Source of the DNA: CAZSXU01 sp964610505 | GTDB taxonomy: Bacteria; Arandabacterota; Arandabacteria; JAGLYR01 | Assembly (NCBI GenBank): GCA_964610505.1 | Contig: CAZSXU010000010.1 | Span: forward strand, 1 to 64,000 | Direction of reading: 5' to 3' | DNA: 64,000 nucleotides | In this document: positions 53,353 through 62,049 of the stretch, piece after piece | Numbering within the stretch: position 1 is the first letter of the stretch | Layout: every line of letters starts with the position of its first letter | Translations under genes and position numbers: made by a program | Notes under the pieces: generated by a model | What the model was told of the DNA's origin: nothing | The model's input: the letters and a program-made list of their open reading frames with translations, nothing else | The model's database searches: none

Positions 53353-54897
53353 ATGAAATATACGCTGCAGTGTCTGGCCCTGGTCTCTGCGGTGGGAATC
53401 GCCATTGCGCTGCCCGCATCCGGGAGTACTCTTTGCGGAGAGTTCCCCGTGTGGAGTAGCGGGGATCTTGAATTCTCCGTCGACATCCTCAGTTTTCAGG
53501 GGGTGAGGGAACAAACCCTGGTACAGATCAGCTGCTCGCTCACCAATGATCAGATTCGATTTGTGGAAGCGGGGACCGGTGAGGCTCGAGGGGCCCTCCG
53601 CATGGAAACGGCGTTCGAGGATATGGATGGGCATACGGTTGATGCAGCGGAGCGACGAATTGACGTGGGAGCGCTTTCAATGCTTCAGGGAGAGAATCGC
53701 GACGTCATTCAGGTTCTCCAGTTGGAGCGGCAGCTGGACCCGGGACGATACCGGGCCCGAGTCAAACTCTCCGACCTGAATGCGCCCAAGGTTGGGATTT
53801 GGTACGCGATTCGAGGGATCAAGCGTTCTGGGGAGGCCGAACAGGTTGTGGATATTCCGGATCTGAGCTTGCCGGCCGTCGCGATTTCGGACATCGCGTT
53901 TTCCCGCAGCATCCGCGCGGACTCGAGCAACGGGGAGTTCTCACGTTCCGGTCTCGAGATCATTCCGAATCCGAGCCACATCTACGGGCTCCGTCTCGAG
54001 GAGCTGCCCGTATACGTGGAACTCTACGACGGGCGCGACCGCCTTGCGGACACGCTCATGCTCGAGTATTTGCTTCGGGATTCCAGGGCCCAGCGAGTCA
54101 TGGGGCAGACGAGGGTAGTAACCGGAGGCGCCAGGAAACGGCCCAGCGCCTTCGCCATTCCATTGGTTGGGCTGACGCAGGGCTCCTACAGTCTGGAAGT
54201 GAACGTAGCAGATCCCCGGACTTCGGAAGAAGCGTCCTCTTCGTCCTGCTTCGACGTCATGTGGTCGATGCTGTCCTGGGACCGCGGCATACAGGACGGC
54301 CTGGAGGAACTCTCACTCATCCTCGACGATGGCCGTCTGAAAGAGGTCGAGCGACTCTCTCCGGGAGAGCGAGAGAACTACATGCGGCAGTATTGGAAGC
54401 GCCTCGATCCAACGCCTGAAACGGTACAGAATGAGGCCCTGCAGGAATACTACCGCCGTCTGAAGTTCGCAAATGCGAACTACAGGGCCTATCGGAAAGG
54501 GATGTTCACCGATCAGGGGAGGATTTACGTGAAATACGGTCCGCCGAGTGACGTCCGGCGGGACGCGGCATGGGGCGGTGTTCCCGGGGAAAGCGATATT
54601 TCTTCTCCGGGAGCCTCCTATGATCCCGGGTCACCCGGCCACCGCAGGGTGGACGAGACCGGCCTACAGTTCCGGGAGATGGGAATCGACGAAACCGAGC
54701 GCGAGGCCGCCCGCCTCGGAAACGTGCAGTCTATCGGGAAGACGTATGAGATCTGGATCTACGACGGGGGCGGTGCACCGTTGAGTGGACCGTGGGCCTG
54801 GAAGGGATCGGGGAAGAGGATGAAGTTCGTGTTCCTTGACCAGCGGGGGTACGGGGATCTGGATCTGGTGTACAGCTCGGAGGGTGAAGACTACTGA
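53353..54897 (+). CDS. GWxTD-domain protein
   Basis: A 514-residue exported protein starting at the ATG at 53353 (signal peptide MKYTLQCLALVSAVG); the longer frame has no conserved residues. The N-terminal half is beta-rich. Residues about 340-450 are a GWxTD domain: LQEYYRRLKFANANYRAYRKGMFTDQGRIYVKYGPPSDV, with the defining motif as G383-M-F-T-D387, so the Trp is replaced by Met. A second conserved block, MKFVFLDQRGYGDLDLVYSSE, ends the protein. GWxTD proteins are common in FCB-type phyla beside TonB systems, but no molecular role is established. It has no promoter of its own that I can see and lies between the PorV-like gene and the exb operon. Confidence 0.85.
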   Translation: MKYTLQCLALVSAVGIAIALPASGSTLCGEFPVWSSGDLEFSVDILSFQGVREQTLVQISCSLTNDQIRFVEAGTGEARGALRMETAFEDMDGHTVDAAERRIDVGALSMLQGENRDVIQVLQLERQLDPGRYRARVKLSDLNAPKVGIWYAIRGIKRSGEAEQVVDIPDLSLPAVAISDIAFSRSIRADSSNGEFSRSGLEIIPNPSHIYGLRLEELPVYVELYDGRDRLADTLMLEYLLRDSRAQRVMGQTRVVTGGARKRPSAFAIPLVGLTQGSYSLEVNVADPRTSEEASSSSCFDVMWSMLSWDRGIQDGLEELSLILDDGRLKEVERLSPGERENYMRQYWKRLDPTPETVQNEALQEYYRRLKFANANYRAYRKGMFTDQGRIYVKYGPPSDVRRDAAWGGVPGESDISSPGASYDPGSPGHRRVDETGLQFREMGIDETEREAARLGNVQSIGKTYEIWIYDGGGAPLSGPWAWKGSGKRMKFVFLDQRGYGDLDLVYSSEGEDY

Positions 54898-55190
54898 CGA
54901 GCCTGAATGCCTTTATGGAAGCGCCCGCGGCGCGCGCGGAGAGAGGGCGAAATTTGTGTTGACAACCGGTAGGAGCGTCGGTATGGTGCATGCGGGATTT
55001 CTGCCCTGGGTTATCTTCGTGCCATCATCCCCGTAGTCAGGCGAGAGCCTGGTGTCCGCGGGTGCTCCGACAACGGGCTGCTGCAAGCGTGGGAGGTGGG
55101 GATAGGGCTGCCAATGGGGTATGAGATCCGATCAAGCATAGACTAGGGAAGTGGGAATCGTCGAGGGCCTTGATCTGAGGAGTAGGGTTC
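54898..55190. other. intergenic region holding the exb promoter
   Basis: About 290 bp with the promoter at 54959-54987 and a leader of about 200 nt. No gene was recognised. Confidence 0.5.
54959..54987 (+). promoter_or_regulatory. promoter of the exbB-exbD-exbD-tonB operon
   Basis: TTGACA at 54959-54964, 17 bp, TATGGT at 54982-54987. Confidence 0.6.
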
Positions 55191-56072
55191 ATGGTCAACA
55201 TGAAGGTGGGTAACGTACGTTTGGTTGCGCTGTTGATGCTCGTGATGGTAGGACTGTGGATCGTTCCTCTCTGGGCACAGGAGATGGAGTCGGACGTTTC
55301 TGCCGAGGGGGCTGACTTCGCTTCGAGCGACAGCCTGGGAGAGGCGGTGGAGGATTCCCTCTGGGGCGAGGAACCCGCCGAGGAGGCCGAGGTCCCCATT
55401 GAGCAACCCCCGACGTTCATCGACAAGATCAAGAACAGCGGTCTGGTGACGCTTTTTGTTCAAGGTGGACGGTTTATGTGGCTGCTGCTCATCTGTTCGG
55501 TTGTCGGTCTGGCCGTCATCATTGAGCGGATGATCACGCTCCAGCGGGCCAAGACGAATGTCGGCAAACTCATGGCGAACATTATCGGAGCGCTCCACAA
55601 CGACGGTGTCGAGGGGGCCATCTCGGTATGCGAACGGACGCGGGGTCCCATTGCCGCGATTATCCACGCGGGCTTGATGAGACACCATCTGGGAACGGCC
55701 GCCGTCGAGAAAGCGATTGAGAGCTCCGGCACCATTGAGATGTCCTTCCTGGAGAGGGGCCTCATCGTGCTCGCCAGTGTGATCAATATCGCGCCCATGC
55801 TCGGCTTCCTGGGAACCGTTTCGGGTATGATCAGCGCGTTCAACGCCATTGCTTCCGCCGAACAGGTGAACGCGAAACTCGTCGCGACGGGTATCTCTGA
55901 GGCCCTCATTACCACGGCCTCGGGGCTGCTGATTGGTATTGTGGCGCAGGCGTTTTATAACTACTTCGTGTCCCGGATCGACACCTACGTGATTGATATG
56001 GAAGAGTCGACAGCGGAGCTGATCGACGTCATGGTCGATCTGGAAGCCAAAGCGGGTGGCGGAATGGCGTAG
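55191..56072 (+). CDS. exbB: MotA/TolQ/ExbB proton channel protein
   Basis: A 293-residue inner-membrane protein. An N-terminal signal or helix (about 5-29) and an acidic segment (about 30-75) precede the ExbB core; three helices lie near 95-115, 195-217 and 236-260. SVINIAPMLGFLGTVSGMISAF is the conserved channel segment. It would form the pentameric pore whose proton flow drives TonB. The acidic N-terminal extension is longer than in E. coli ExbB but is common in the MotA/TolQ family of FCB-type phyla. It is the first gene of a four-gene operon; the start could also be the ATG at 55200. Confidence 0.9.
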   Translation: MVNMKVGNVRLVALLMLVMVGLWIVPLWAQEMESDVSAEGADFASSDSLGEAVEDSLWGEEPAEEAEVPIEQPPTFIDKIKNSGLVTLFVQGGRFMWLLLICSVVGLAVIIERMITLQRAKTNVGKLMANIIGALHNDGVEGAISVCERTRGPIAAIIHAGLMRHHLGTAAVEKAIESSGTIEMSFLERGLIVLASVINIAPMLGFLGTVSGMISAFNAIASAEQVNAKLVATGISEALITTASGLLIGIVAQAFYNYFVSRIDTYVIDMEESTAELIDVMVDLEAKAGGGMA

Positions 56073-56119
56073 TCTCTGGAGAGAGACGCGCGTCATCCCC
56101 CGAGCCGAAGAGTGTGAGC

Positions 56120-56524
56120 ATGAAAGCACGGAGAAGCAAGGCAACCACGGAAGTGCCAGCGTCGTCCATGGCGGATATTGCCTTCCTGCTGCTGGTGTTC
56201 TTCCTTTCGACGACCACCTTCAGCCTGGACCAGGGATTGCTGTTGCAGCTTCCCGGGCAGCAGTCTGAAGTCAAACGAATTTCCCGGAAGAACATCCTGG
56301 TCGTCAAGGCGCTGGCGGACGGTTCGGTAACGATTGCGAATGAGTTCGTGACGGTTCCCGAGATTCGGGCTCGCATCACTGAAGAGCTGGAAAAGAACCC
56401 GAGGCTGGTCGTCGTGATCGAGACTCATCCGGACGCCACCTATGAAACCTATGTCGATGTTCTGGATGAGCTGCGGATGGCCAAGGCTCCACGAATCACT
56501 CTGAAAACCATGGGAGAGAGTTAG
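56120..56524 (+). CDS. exbD: ExbD/TolR-family protein (first copy)
   Basis: A 134-residue protein with a short basic N-terminus, one helix (SSMADIAFLLLVFFLSTTTF) whose Asp is the proton-carrying residue of ExbD, and a periplasmic domain (about 45-134) with the ExbD beta-alpha pattern (KNILVVKALADGSVTI ... LVVVIETHPDATYE). It starts 47 bp after exbB. An in-frame GTG two codons earlier is possible. Works with ExbB and TonB. Confidence 0.9.
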   Translation: MKARRSKATTEVPASSMADIAFLLLVFFLSTTTFSLDQGLLLQLPGQQSEVKRISRKNILVVKALADGSVTIANEFVTVPEIRARITEELEKNPRLVVVIETHPDATYETYVDVLDELRMAKAPRITLKTMGES

Positions 56525-56564
56525 CGGGAGGCCGGTGCCCGGTCTCATGCTGGAGAGGCGTGCG

Positions 56565-56975
56565 ATGAAGATTGTACGGAAGAATCGCGCTGCGAGCAAA
56601 GTCCCGGCCTCCTCGATGGCCGATATTGCGTTTCTGCTGCTGGTCTTCTTTATGGTGACCACGGTCTTGAAGCTGGAGGAAGGTCTTCCGATCTCAATAC
56701 CGAAAGCCGAGGCCGCCCAGGACATTCCGAGAGACAAGGTCATGCATATCTGGATTTCGGCGGCCGGCGAAATCATGATGAATGATATGCTGATCGGCAT
56801 GAACGACGTGGAGCCGATGGTGGTCAAACGGTTGATTGAGAACCCGGCCCTCATCGTGGCGTTCAATTCCGACGGTGCATGCCCGTACGGAGTTCTTTCG
56901 GATGTGATGGACCAGCTCAAGCGAGCCAACGCGGTAAGGGTCTCGTTTACAGCAAAACGGGAACTGAAGGAATAG
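56565..56975 (+). CDS. exbD: ExbD/TolR-family protein (second copy)
   Basis: A 136-residue paralogue of the preceding gene. The segment PASSMADIAFLLLVFF is shared with the first ExbD, while the periplasmic domains have diverged, so the two may form a heteromer in one complex. The ATG at 56565 has GGAGAGG six nt upstream. The second copy lies 40 bp downstream of the first. Tandem ExbD pairs are seen in Bacteroidota exb operons. Confidence 0.9.
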   Translation: MKIVRKNRAASKVPASSMADIAFLLLVFFMVTTVLKLEEGLPISIPKAEAAQDIPRDKVMHIWISAAGEIMMNDMLIGMNDVEPMVVKRLIENPALIVAFNSDGACPYGVLSDVMDQLKRANAVRVSFTAKRELKE

Positions 56976-57012
56976 TAGAGCAAGGACCGAGAAACCTAGA
57001 GAGGCGAATCTC

Positions 57013-57627
57013 GTGTCGACTGCAAACAGAGAATTCAAAGCCAGCTACATGAAGGTCATCGAGCTGTCCATCGTTGCGGCCGTTGCGCTTCACGCCGTGG
57101 CCTTCGGTGTCTGGCCCGAGTATGTTCCCAAGGTGTACAAGCTTCGGGAAGAGAAAAAGACGGAAGTCATCCAGATGCCCGAGTTCAGCATCCCCCCGCC
57201 TCCGAAAGAGATTGAGAGGCCGCAGATTCCTCTTGAGGCGGAATCGGATGAAGAAGTCGACGAAGAAGAGACGATTACCGATACGAGCCTGGACATCGAG
57301 AACCTCCCGCCGGCACCGCCGCCGCCCGTGGGGGAATTCGAGGAGTTTCTGCCCTTCGATACGATGCCCGTGCCGCTCCATGTCGAGACGCCCAAATATC
57401 CGGATCTTGCGAGAAGGGCGGATCTTGAAGGCTCGGTGGATGTGATGATTAAGATTGACGAAAAGGGACGCGTGGTTCAAGCGCGGGTCGTCAAGTCCAC
57501 AGCGGAGGTCTTCAACGATGCGGCAATCGAGGCGGCGTACAAGTGCAGATTTAAACCGGCGCTCCAGAGAGACGTGCCCGTCCCGTGCCGAATTTCGATT
57601 CCGTTTCGGTTTACGCTCCGGCACTAG
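57013..57627 (+). CDS. tonB: TonB energy transducer
   Basis: A 204-residue protein. One N-terminal helix (about 18-34; ELSIVAAVALHAVAFGVW), then a Glu/Pro-rich spacer (about 50-110; PPPPKEIERPQIPLEAE), then the TonB C-terminal domain (about 120-204: ETPKYPDLARRADLEGSVDVMIKIDEKGRVVQARVVKS ... FNDAAIEAAYKCRFKPA). It links the ExbB/ExbD motor to receptors such as the two upstream. The GTG at 57013 has a GAGAGG site. A strong terminator follows. Confidence 0.9.
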   Translation: MSTANREFKASYMKVIELSIVAAVALHAVAFGVWPEYVPKVYKLREEKKTEVIQMPEFSIPPPPKEIERPQIPLEAESDEEVDEEETITDTSLDIENLPPAPPPPVGEFEEFLPFDTMPVPLHVETPKYPDLARRADLEGSVDVMIKIDEKGRVVQARVVKSTAEVFNDAAIEAAYKCRFKPALQRDVPVPCRISIPFRFTLRH

Positions 57628-57713
57628 GATCGGTCGTCCCAGAAGCAGAAGGGTGGCGCCATGGGGAGGGAGAGCGCCTGGGCTGACGCGGGTGTGAGTG
57701 AGGCGGCGTATGG

Positions 57714-57750
57714 CGAGGCAGGGTGCGAAACGCACCCTGCCTCGTTTTTT
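57714..57750 (+). terminator. strong intrinsic terminator of the exb-tonB operon
   Basis: A perfect 14-bp stem (57714-57727 with 57731-57744), AAA loop, six T. Confidence 0.95.
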
Positions 57751-57860
57751 CTTGAATGCGTGCGGCGATGTGGGGTAACACAAGAGGGAAACGGCGAGAG
57801 AGGCCGGGGCCGGTATTGGACCCCGAGGTCGATGTTTCAAATTGCCGGGAGGCGCTGCTG

Positions 57861-58601
57861 ATGAACTCGGATGAAACCATTAGGCAGGAAAAAGAGTATG
57901 TAGAGGAGGAGGGAAGCCTCGGATTCGCGGATCGGGTCCTCTCGGTGTTCATTGCACCCCGCGAGGTTTGCCGAAGCCTGATGAAGCGGCCCGAGTGGCT
58001 TCGAGCCCTGGTCGTGGTGGCCGTCGTGATAGGCATCACGGCGATTCTGGTAACTCAGGAGAACGCAACCTTCACGCGCGACATGATGAACCAGGCGGGC
58101 CGTGTGGAGCTGACCGAAGAGCAGCTGGCCCGAATGAGTGAGGTATCCACGCGAGCGTACGTTACGCGAGGACTGGGCGGCGTTTTTTGGAGCGTGGTCC
58201 AGGCGCTTCTCTTCTCGTTGGTCTTGTTCCTCTGCGGGAAGGGGTTGGGGGCGAAGGCGAAGTTCAAACAGGTGTTTTCGATCGTCGCGTACTCGGGCCT
58301 GATCGGGGCTCTGGGAGCCGTCGTGATGGCTGCAGTCGTCAAGCTGACGGGCACCTTTCCGGTCGAAACGTCTCTGGGAGTACTCGCCGGAGACTCCTAC
58401 TGGTCTCTGACGAGGGTGGCGCTCAGCAATTTCGAGATCTTCTGGGTCTGGCAGCTGGCGTTCCTGACTCTTGGCCTCGCCGTGGTTGAAGGTTTCTCCA
58501 TGGGCAAGGCAGTGTTCACGACCGTCGTTCTCTTTCTGCTTCGACTTGCGGTTCTCCTGGGGATTACGGCGGCCACGCGCGGGATTCTGGGTATCGCGTG
58601 A
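57861..58601 (+). CDS. Yip1-domain membrane protein
   Basis: A 246-residue protein with five predicted helices, starting at the ATG at 57861 (GGGAGG 8 nt upstream). The order FADRVLSVFIAPREVCRSLMKRPEWLRALVVV, then GAKAKFKQVFSIVAYSGLIGALGAVV, fits the bacterial Yip1 family (DUF1282-like), whose members sit in the inner membrane and often neighbour efflux genes. No molecular role is settled. It stands between the exb terminator and the efflux operon and may be the first gene of the latter. Confidence 0.75.
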   Translation: MNSDETIRQEKEYVEEEGSLGFADRVLSVFIAPREVCRSLMKRPEWLRALVVVAVVIGITAILVTQENATFTRDMMNQAGRVELTEEQLARMSEVSTRAYVTRGLGGVFWSVVQALLFSLVLFLCGKGLGAKAKFKQVFSIVAYSGLIGALGAVVMAAVVKLTGTFPVETSLGVLAGDSYWSLTRVALSNFEIFWVWQLAFLTLGLAVVEGFSMGKAVFTTVVLFLLRLAVLLGITAATRGILGIA

Positions 58602-58665
58602 GTCACGAGTTGCGATGGAAAAAGGGCCAGGAGAAGACCAAGACCTCTGAGGAAGGAGTTCGAGC

Positions 58666-60036
58666 ATGCCGGGTCTTTGCGTGCGGTCAGATCGATTCGG
58701 GAGGTGGCGAGGTCGCGTTTCGGCGTGTGTTATTGCCGGGGTGCTGACGTGTCTTGCCTTGGGATCGGCAACGGGGAAGGACTGGAGCGATCTGGAAAGC
58801 CGAAATCTTACTCTTCAAGAGTGCATTTCCATTGCCAGAGAGAACAATCCCTCACTGGCCAGATCGGCTGCGGGTGTCCGTAGCGCCGAAGCGGGCGTGA
58901 TGCAGGCATGGTCGGGGGTTCTGCCGACAATTCGGAACAGTTCGAGCTACTACCGCTTTGACGACGAAAGGCTGTACCTCACGGGACTCCGGCTGGATCA
59001 GTCAAAGGTGCGGTACTCAAACATGCTGAGCGTGCAGCAGACACTGTTTGAAGGCGGCGGTAACCTGGCCCGGATCTCGAGTGCCCGATCGGGTCGAGGG
59101 GCTGCGCAGAACGACTATCACGACAGTCGGCAGGACCTGGACCTGCAGGTCAAGAGCCGGTACATCGAGTTGCTCCAGGCCAAGGCCCTCCTGAGCGTGC
59201 GGCAGGAAACCGTGGACCTCAGCCAGCAGCATGTGAACAGCGCGGAAGCCTTCTACCGAGCGGGAGAGAAGACCCGGGCGGATGTCCTGCGAGCCAGAGT
59301 GGAGCTTTCCCAGAACGAGCTGGAGTTGATCTCGGCACGCAACGCAGTGAAAGGCGCCCGGGCCAACCTGGCGTACGTGCTGGGCGTTCCTGTCGGGCTG
59401 AACATCGATGTCGATGTGCTGCCCGAACCGGGTGCCCCGGTCCAGGGCGATCCGGATGCGGATCTGGACGAGGCCGTCAAGAACCATCCTCTTCTTCGGG
59501 CCCGCCAATGTTCGATCCGGAGCGCAAAGGCGGACATTCGCGACGCCAAGAGCGGCCGCTGGCCTTCGGTCAGTGCCTCCTGGGACTACCAGTGGAACGA
59601 TTTCGCGTGGCCGCGGTTCAGCGGCCCGGACCACAGGTGGGGGGAGAACGATGAGTGGTGGTTTCGTGTCTCTATGGGGTTCAACATCTTTGACGGCCGC
59701 CTGACCAAATCCAACATCCGCCAGGCGGAAGCAGGATTGGAGCTGGCCAGCGAAGACTATCGCCAGGCGTTAAGCGACATCATGATCGGGGTCAAGCAGG
59801 CGCACCTGGACCTGATCGAGGCGGAGGAGAGAATCCGCGCGGCCGGGGAAGGCGTTTCGCTGGCCGAAGAGGACCGGCGACTGCAGGAGGAGCGGTACCG
59901 CCTGGGCGAGGGCACCCTTCTGGAGCTCAATGACGCCCTGGTGGCATTGACCAATGCGCGCGTTTCAAAGATCACGGCAACGTACGATTATCACTTGGCC
60001 GAAGCGCGGCTGGATCGGGCCGTTGGGAGGGATTGA
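58666..60036 (+). CDS. TolC-family outer-membrane efflux protein
   Basis: A 456-residue protein. A signal peptide (about 18-36) precedes two repeats of the OEP type: LTLQECISIARENNPSLARSAAGVRSAEAGV near the start and DEAVKNHPLLRARQCSIRSAKADI in the middle, with long amphipathic helices (AEAFYRAGEKTRADVLRARVELSQNE; EERYRLGEGTLLELNDALVALTNAR). It would form the trimeric exit duct of a tripartite pump. GAGGAAGGAG lies before the ATG. The adaptor gene starts at the stop codon, with a 1-bp overlap. Confidence 0.93.
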   Translation: MPGLCVRSDRFGRWRGRVSACVIAGVLTCLALGSATGKDWSDLESRNLTLQECISIARENNPSLARSAAGVRSAEAGVMQAWSGVLPTIRNSSSYYRFDDERLYLTGLRLDQSKVRYSNMLSVQQTLFEGGGNLARISSARSGRGAAQNDYHDSRQDLDLQVKSRYIELLQAKALLSVRQETVDLSQQHVNSAEAFYRAGEKTRADVLRARVELSQNELELISARNAVKGARANLAYVLGVPVGLNIDVDVLPEPGAPVQGDPDADLDEAVKNHPLLRARQCSIRSAKADIRDAKSGRWPSVSASWDYQWNDFAWPRFSGPDHRWGENDEWWFRVSMGFNIFDGRLTKSNIRQAEAGLELASEDYRQALSDIMIGVKQAHLDLIEAEERIRAAGEGVSLAEEDRRLQEERYRLGEGTLLELNDALVALTNARVSKITATYDYHLAEARLDRAVGRD

Positions 60037-61367
60037 TGGCTGCGCAGTCTGCATCTGGAGCGCAGATCACATCTGCGGCGCAAACCCCATCCTCGGGTGG
60101 TGGGGGGAGGAGAGCGAAAACACGAAAGCGGGCGCTGTTGTTGATCGCCGGGCTCGTGGTCGTTGTGGTCGGAATCGTCCTCGTGAACAAGAAATACGGT
60201 GGACCGGCCGCGGCCAAGGTGTATGCCGCTGAAGTCAAGAGAGGGACGATTGAGGCGACGGTATCCGGCCCGGGCTATGTGGTGCCCGAGAAGCAGGTCA
60301 AGATCAGCTCCGGGGTGATGGGGCGAATTGTCCATTTGGCCGTCCGCGAGGGGCAGATGGTCTCGGAGGGGGATCTTCTTCTTCAGATCGACAGCACCCA
60401 GTACGCGGCTCGAGTGAGAGAAGTCGAGGGTTCGCTCGAGGGAGCGCAATCGTACGTCCGTCTCCAGGAAGTCCGCCTTAACAAGCTCGAGACGGAACTG
60501 CACCGCCAGCGCCAACTGCGCTCCGATCAGCTCGTCTCGGAGAAGGAGATTCAGGCGATCGAGGCCGATGTGAAGGTGGCCCGGGCGGAATTGGCCTCGG
60601 CCCGCCATAGAGTCACGGAGACAGAGGCCCGGCTGGCTTCCACCCGGGACGATCTTCGCAAGACCACCATTGTTTCGCCCCTGGCGGGCGTCGTATCCTC
60701 GCTGGACGTCGAGGAGGGGGAGATCGCCATCGTCGGTACGATGAACTACGCGGGGACGATTCTGATGGCCATCTCCGATCTCTCGCAGATGGAGGTGGAA
60801 GCCGAGATCGACGAGACGGACGTCCTCGACGTCGGGCTCGGCCAGGAAGCCAAGGTCTACGTGGATGCACTCGGGGACAGCGCGCTGGCAGGTACGGTGA
60901 TCGACATCGCCAGCTCGGCCCATACGAAAGGATCGGGAACCGTTGAGGAGGCCACGAATTTCTGGGTTCGAGTGCGGATTGGCGGTGAACCGAAGACGTT
61001 GAAGCCCGGAATGAGCGCGAACGTGGAAATCCGGACCGCCACGAAGACGGATGTTCTGTCGCTGCCGATTCAGGCGGTCGTGAAAAGAGAATTCGCCCAT
61101 GAGTCGGAGTCGGCGGAACCGGACTCTTTGAGCGATGAGGCGAAGGAGGAAACCGAGGGCGTGTTCGTGGTTGAGGAGGAAAAGGCCGTCTTTCGACCCA
61201 TCGAGACAGGAATCAGCGACGAGACCGATATTGTGGTCATGTCGGGTGTTCAGGAAGGCGATCGCGTGGTGACGGGGCCCTACAAGGTTCTGGCGAGGCT
61301 GGAAACCGACCGCAGGGTGCGGGTTGTGGAAGAAGAGGGAGACACGGACCGTGCTGATCGAGATTAG
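60036..61367 (+). CDS. MacA/HlyD-family periplasmic adaptor
   Basis: A 443-residue membrane-fusion protein. One N-terminal helix (about 33-51), then lipoyl and coiled-coil hairpin parts (about 75-205: GRIVHLAVREGQMVSEGDLLLQID ... KLETELHRQRQLRSDQLVSEKEIQAIEADV), a second lipoyl half, beta-barrel (about 240-330) and a membrane-proximal domain. It links the inner-membrane ABC pump to the TolC-type duct. GGGAGG precedes the ATG. A charged insert, ESESAEPDSLSDEAKEETE (about 360-380), is unusual. Confidence 0.92.
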   Translation: MAAQSASGAQITSAAQTPSSGGGGRRAKTRKRALLLIAGLVVVVVGIVLVNKKYGGPAAAKVYAAEVKRGTIEATVSGPGYVVPEKQVKISSGVMGRIVHLAVREGQMVSEGDLLLQIDSTQYAARVREVEGSLEGAQSYVRLQEVRLNKLETELHRQRQLRSDQLVSEKEIQAIEADVKVARAELASARHRVTETEARLASTRDDLRKTTIVSPLAGVVSSLDVEEGEIAIVGTMNYAGTILMAISDLSQMEVEAEIDETDVLDVGLGQEAKVYVDALGDSALAGTVIDIASSAHTKGSGTVEEATNFWVRVRIGGEPKTLKPGMSANVEIRTATKTDVLSLPIQAVVKREFAHESESAEPDSLSDEAKEETEGVFVVEEEKAVFRPIETGISDETDIVVMSGVQEGDRVVTGPYKVLARLETDRRVRVVEEEGDTDRADRD

Positions 61368-62049
61368 CGATTTGGCGAAGACATACGAGGTAGGTCTCGA
61401 ACGAGTCCACGCGCTGCGCGGGATTTCTCTCTCGATCGAAGCAAATGAGTACGTGGCGGTGATGGGGCCTTCGGGTTCGGGCAAGTCGACCCTGATGAAC
61501 ATCCTGGGATGTCTCGACACCCCGACGGGAGGACGGTACCGTCTTGAAAACACCCTCGTCTCTTCGCTCTCGGACGACGAATTGGCCAGGATACGAAACC
61601 GCAAGATCGGTTTCGTGTTCCAGACCTTCAACCTTCTGCCCCGGGCCGACGCGCTACACAACGTCGAGCTTCCTCTGGTCTATGCGGGCATGAGTCCGAC
61701 CGAGAGGCGCGAGCGAGCGCTCGCCGCACTGGAGTCGGTGGGCCTATCCGACCGTTCGCACCATCGACCCAACGAGCTCTCGGGTGGGCAGCGCCAAAGG
61801 GTCGCCATCGCCCGGGCGCTCGTCAATCGGCCTTCCATCATCCTCGCCGACGAGCCCACGGGTAACCTGGACAGCACCACGGGAGAAGAGATCCTGACCG
61901 TCTTCCGGCGCCTCCATACGATGGGCAACACGATCATCATCGTGACCCACGAGGCCTACATCGCAGAGCAAACGCACCGAATCATCCGTCTCTTGGACGG
62001 GCGGATCGAGGAGGATCACACGCTCTCAACTTCATCGACGCCGTCATGA
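61351..62049 (+). CDS. ABC transporter ATP-binding protein, MacB/LolD type
   Basis: A 232-residue ATPase. The GTG at 61351 (GAGGGAG upstream) keeps the conserved start VLIEISDLAKTYEVG. Walker A GPSGSGKST (about 40-48), signature LSGGQRQRVAIARAL, Walker B IILADEPTGNLD, switch His in VTHEAY. It energises the two permeases downstream; in E. coli MacB the ATPase and permease are one protein, here they are separate as in many FCB-type genomes. It overlaps the adaptor gene by 17 bp. Confidence 0.94.
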   Translation: MLIEISDLAKTYEVGLERVHALRGISLSIEANEYVAVMGPSGSGKSTLMNILGCLDTPTGGRYRLENTLVSSLSDDELARIRNRKIGFVFQTFNLLPRADALHNVELPLVYAGMSPTERRERALAALESVGLSDRSHHRPNELSGGQRQRVAIARALVNRPSIILADEPTGNLDSTTGEEILTVFRRLHTMGNTIIIVTHEAYIAEQTHRIIRLLDGRIEEDHTLSTSSTPS

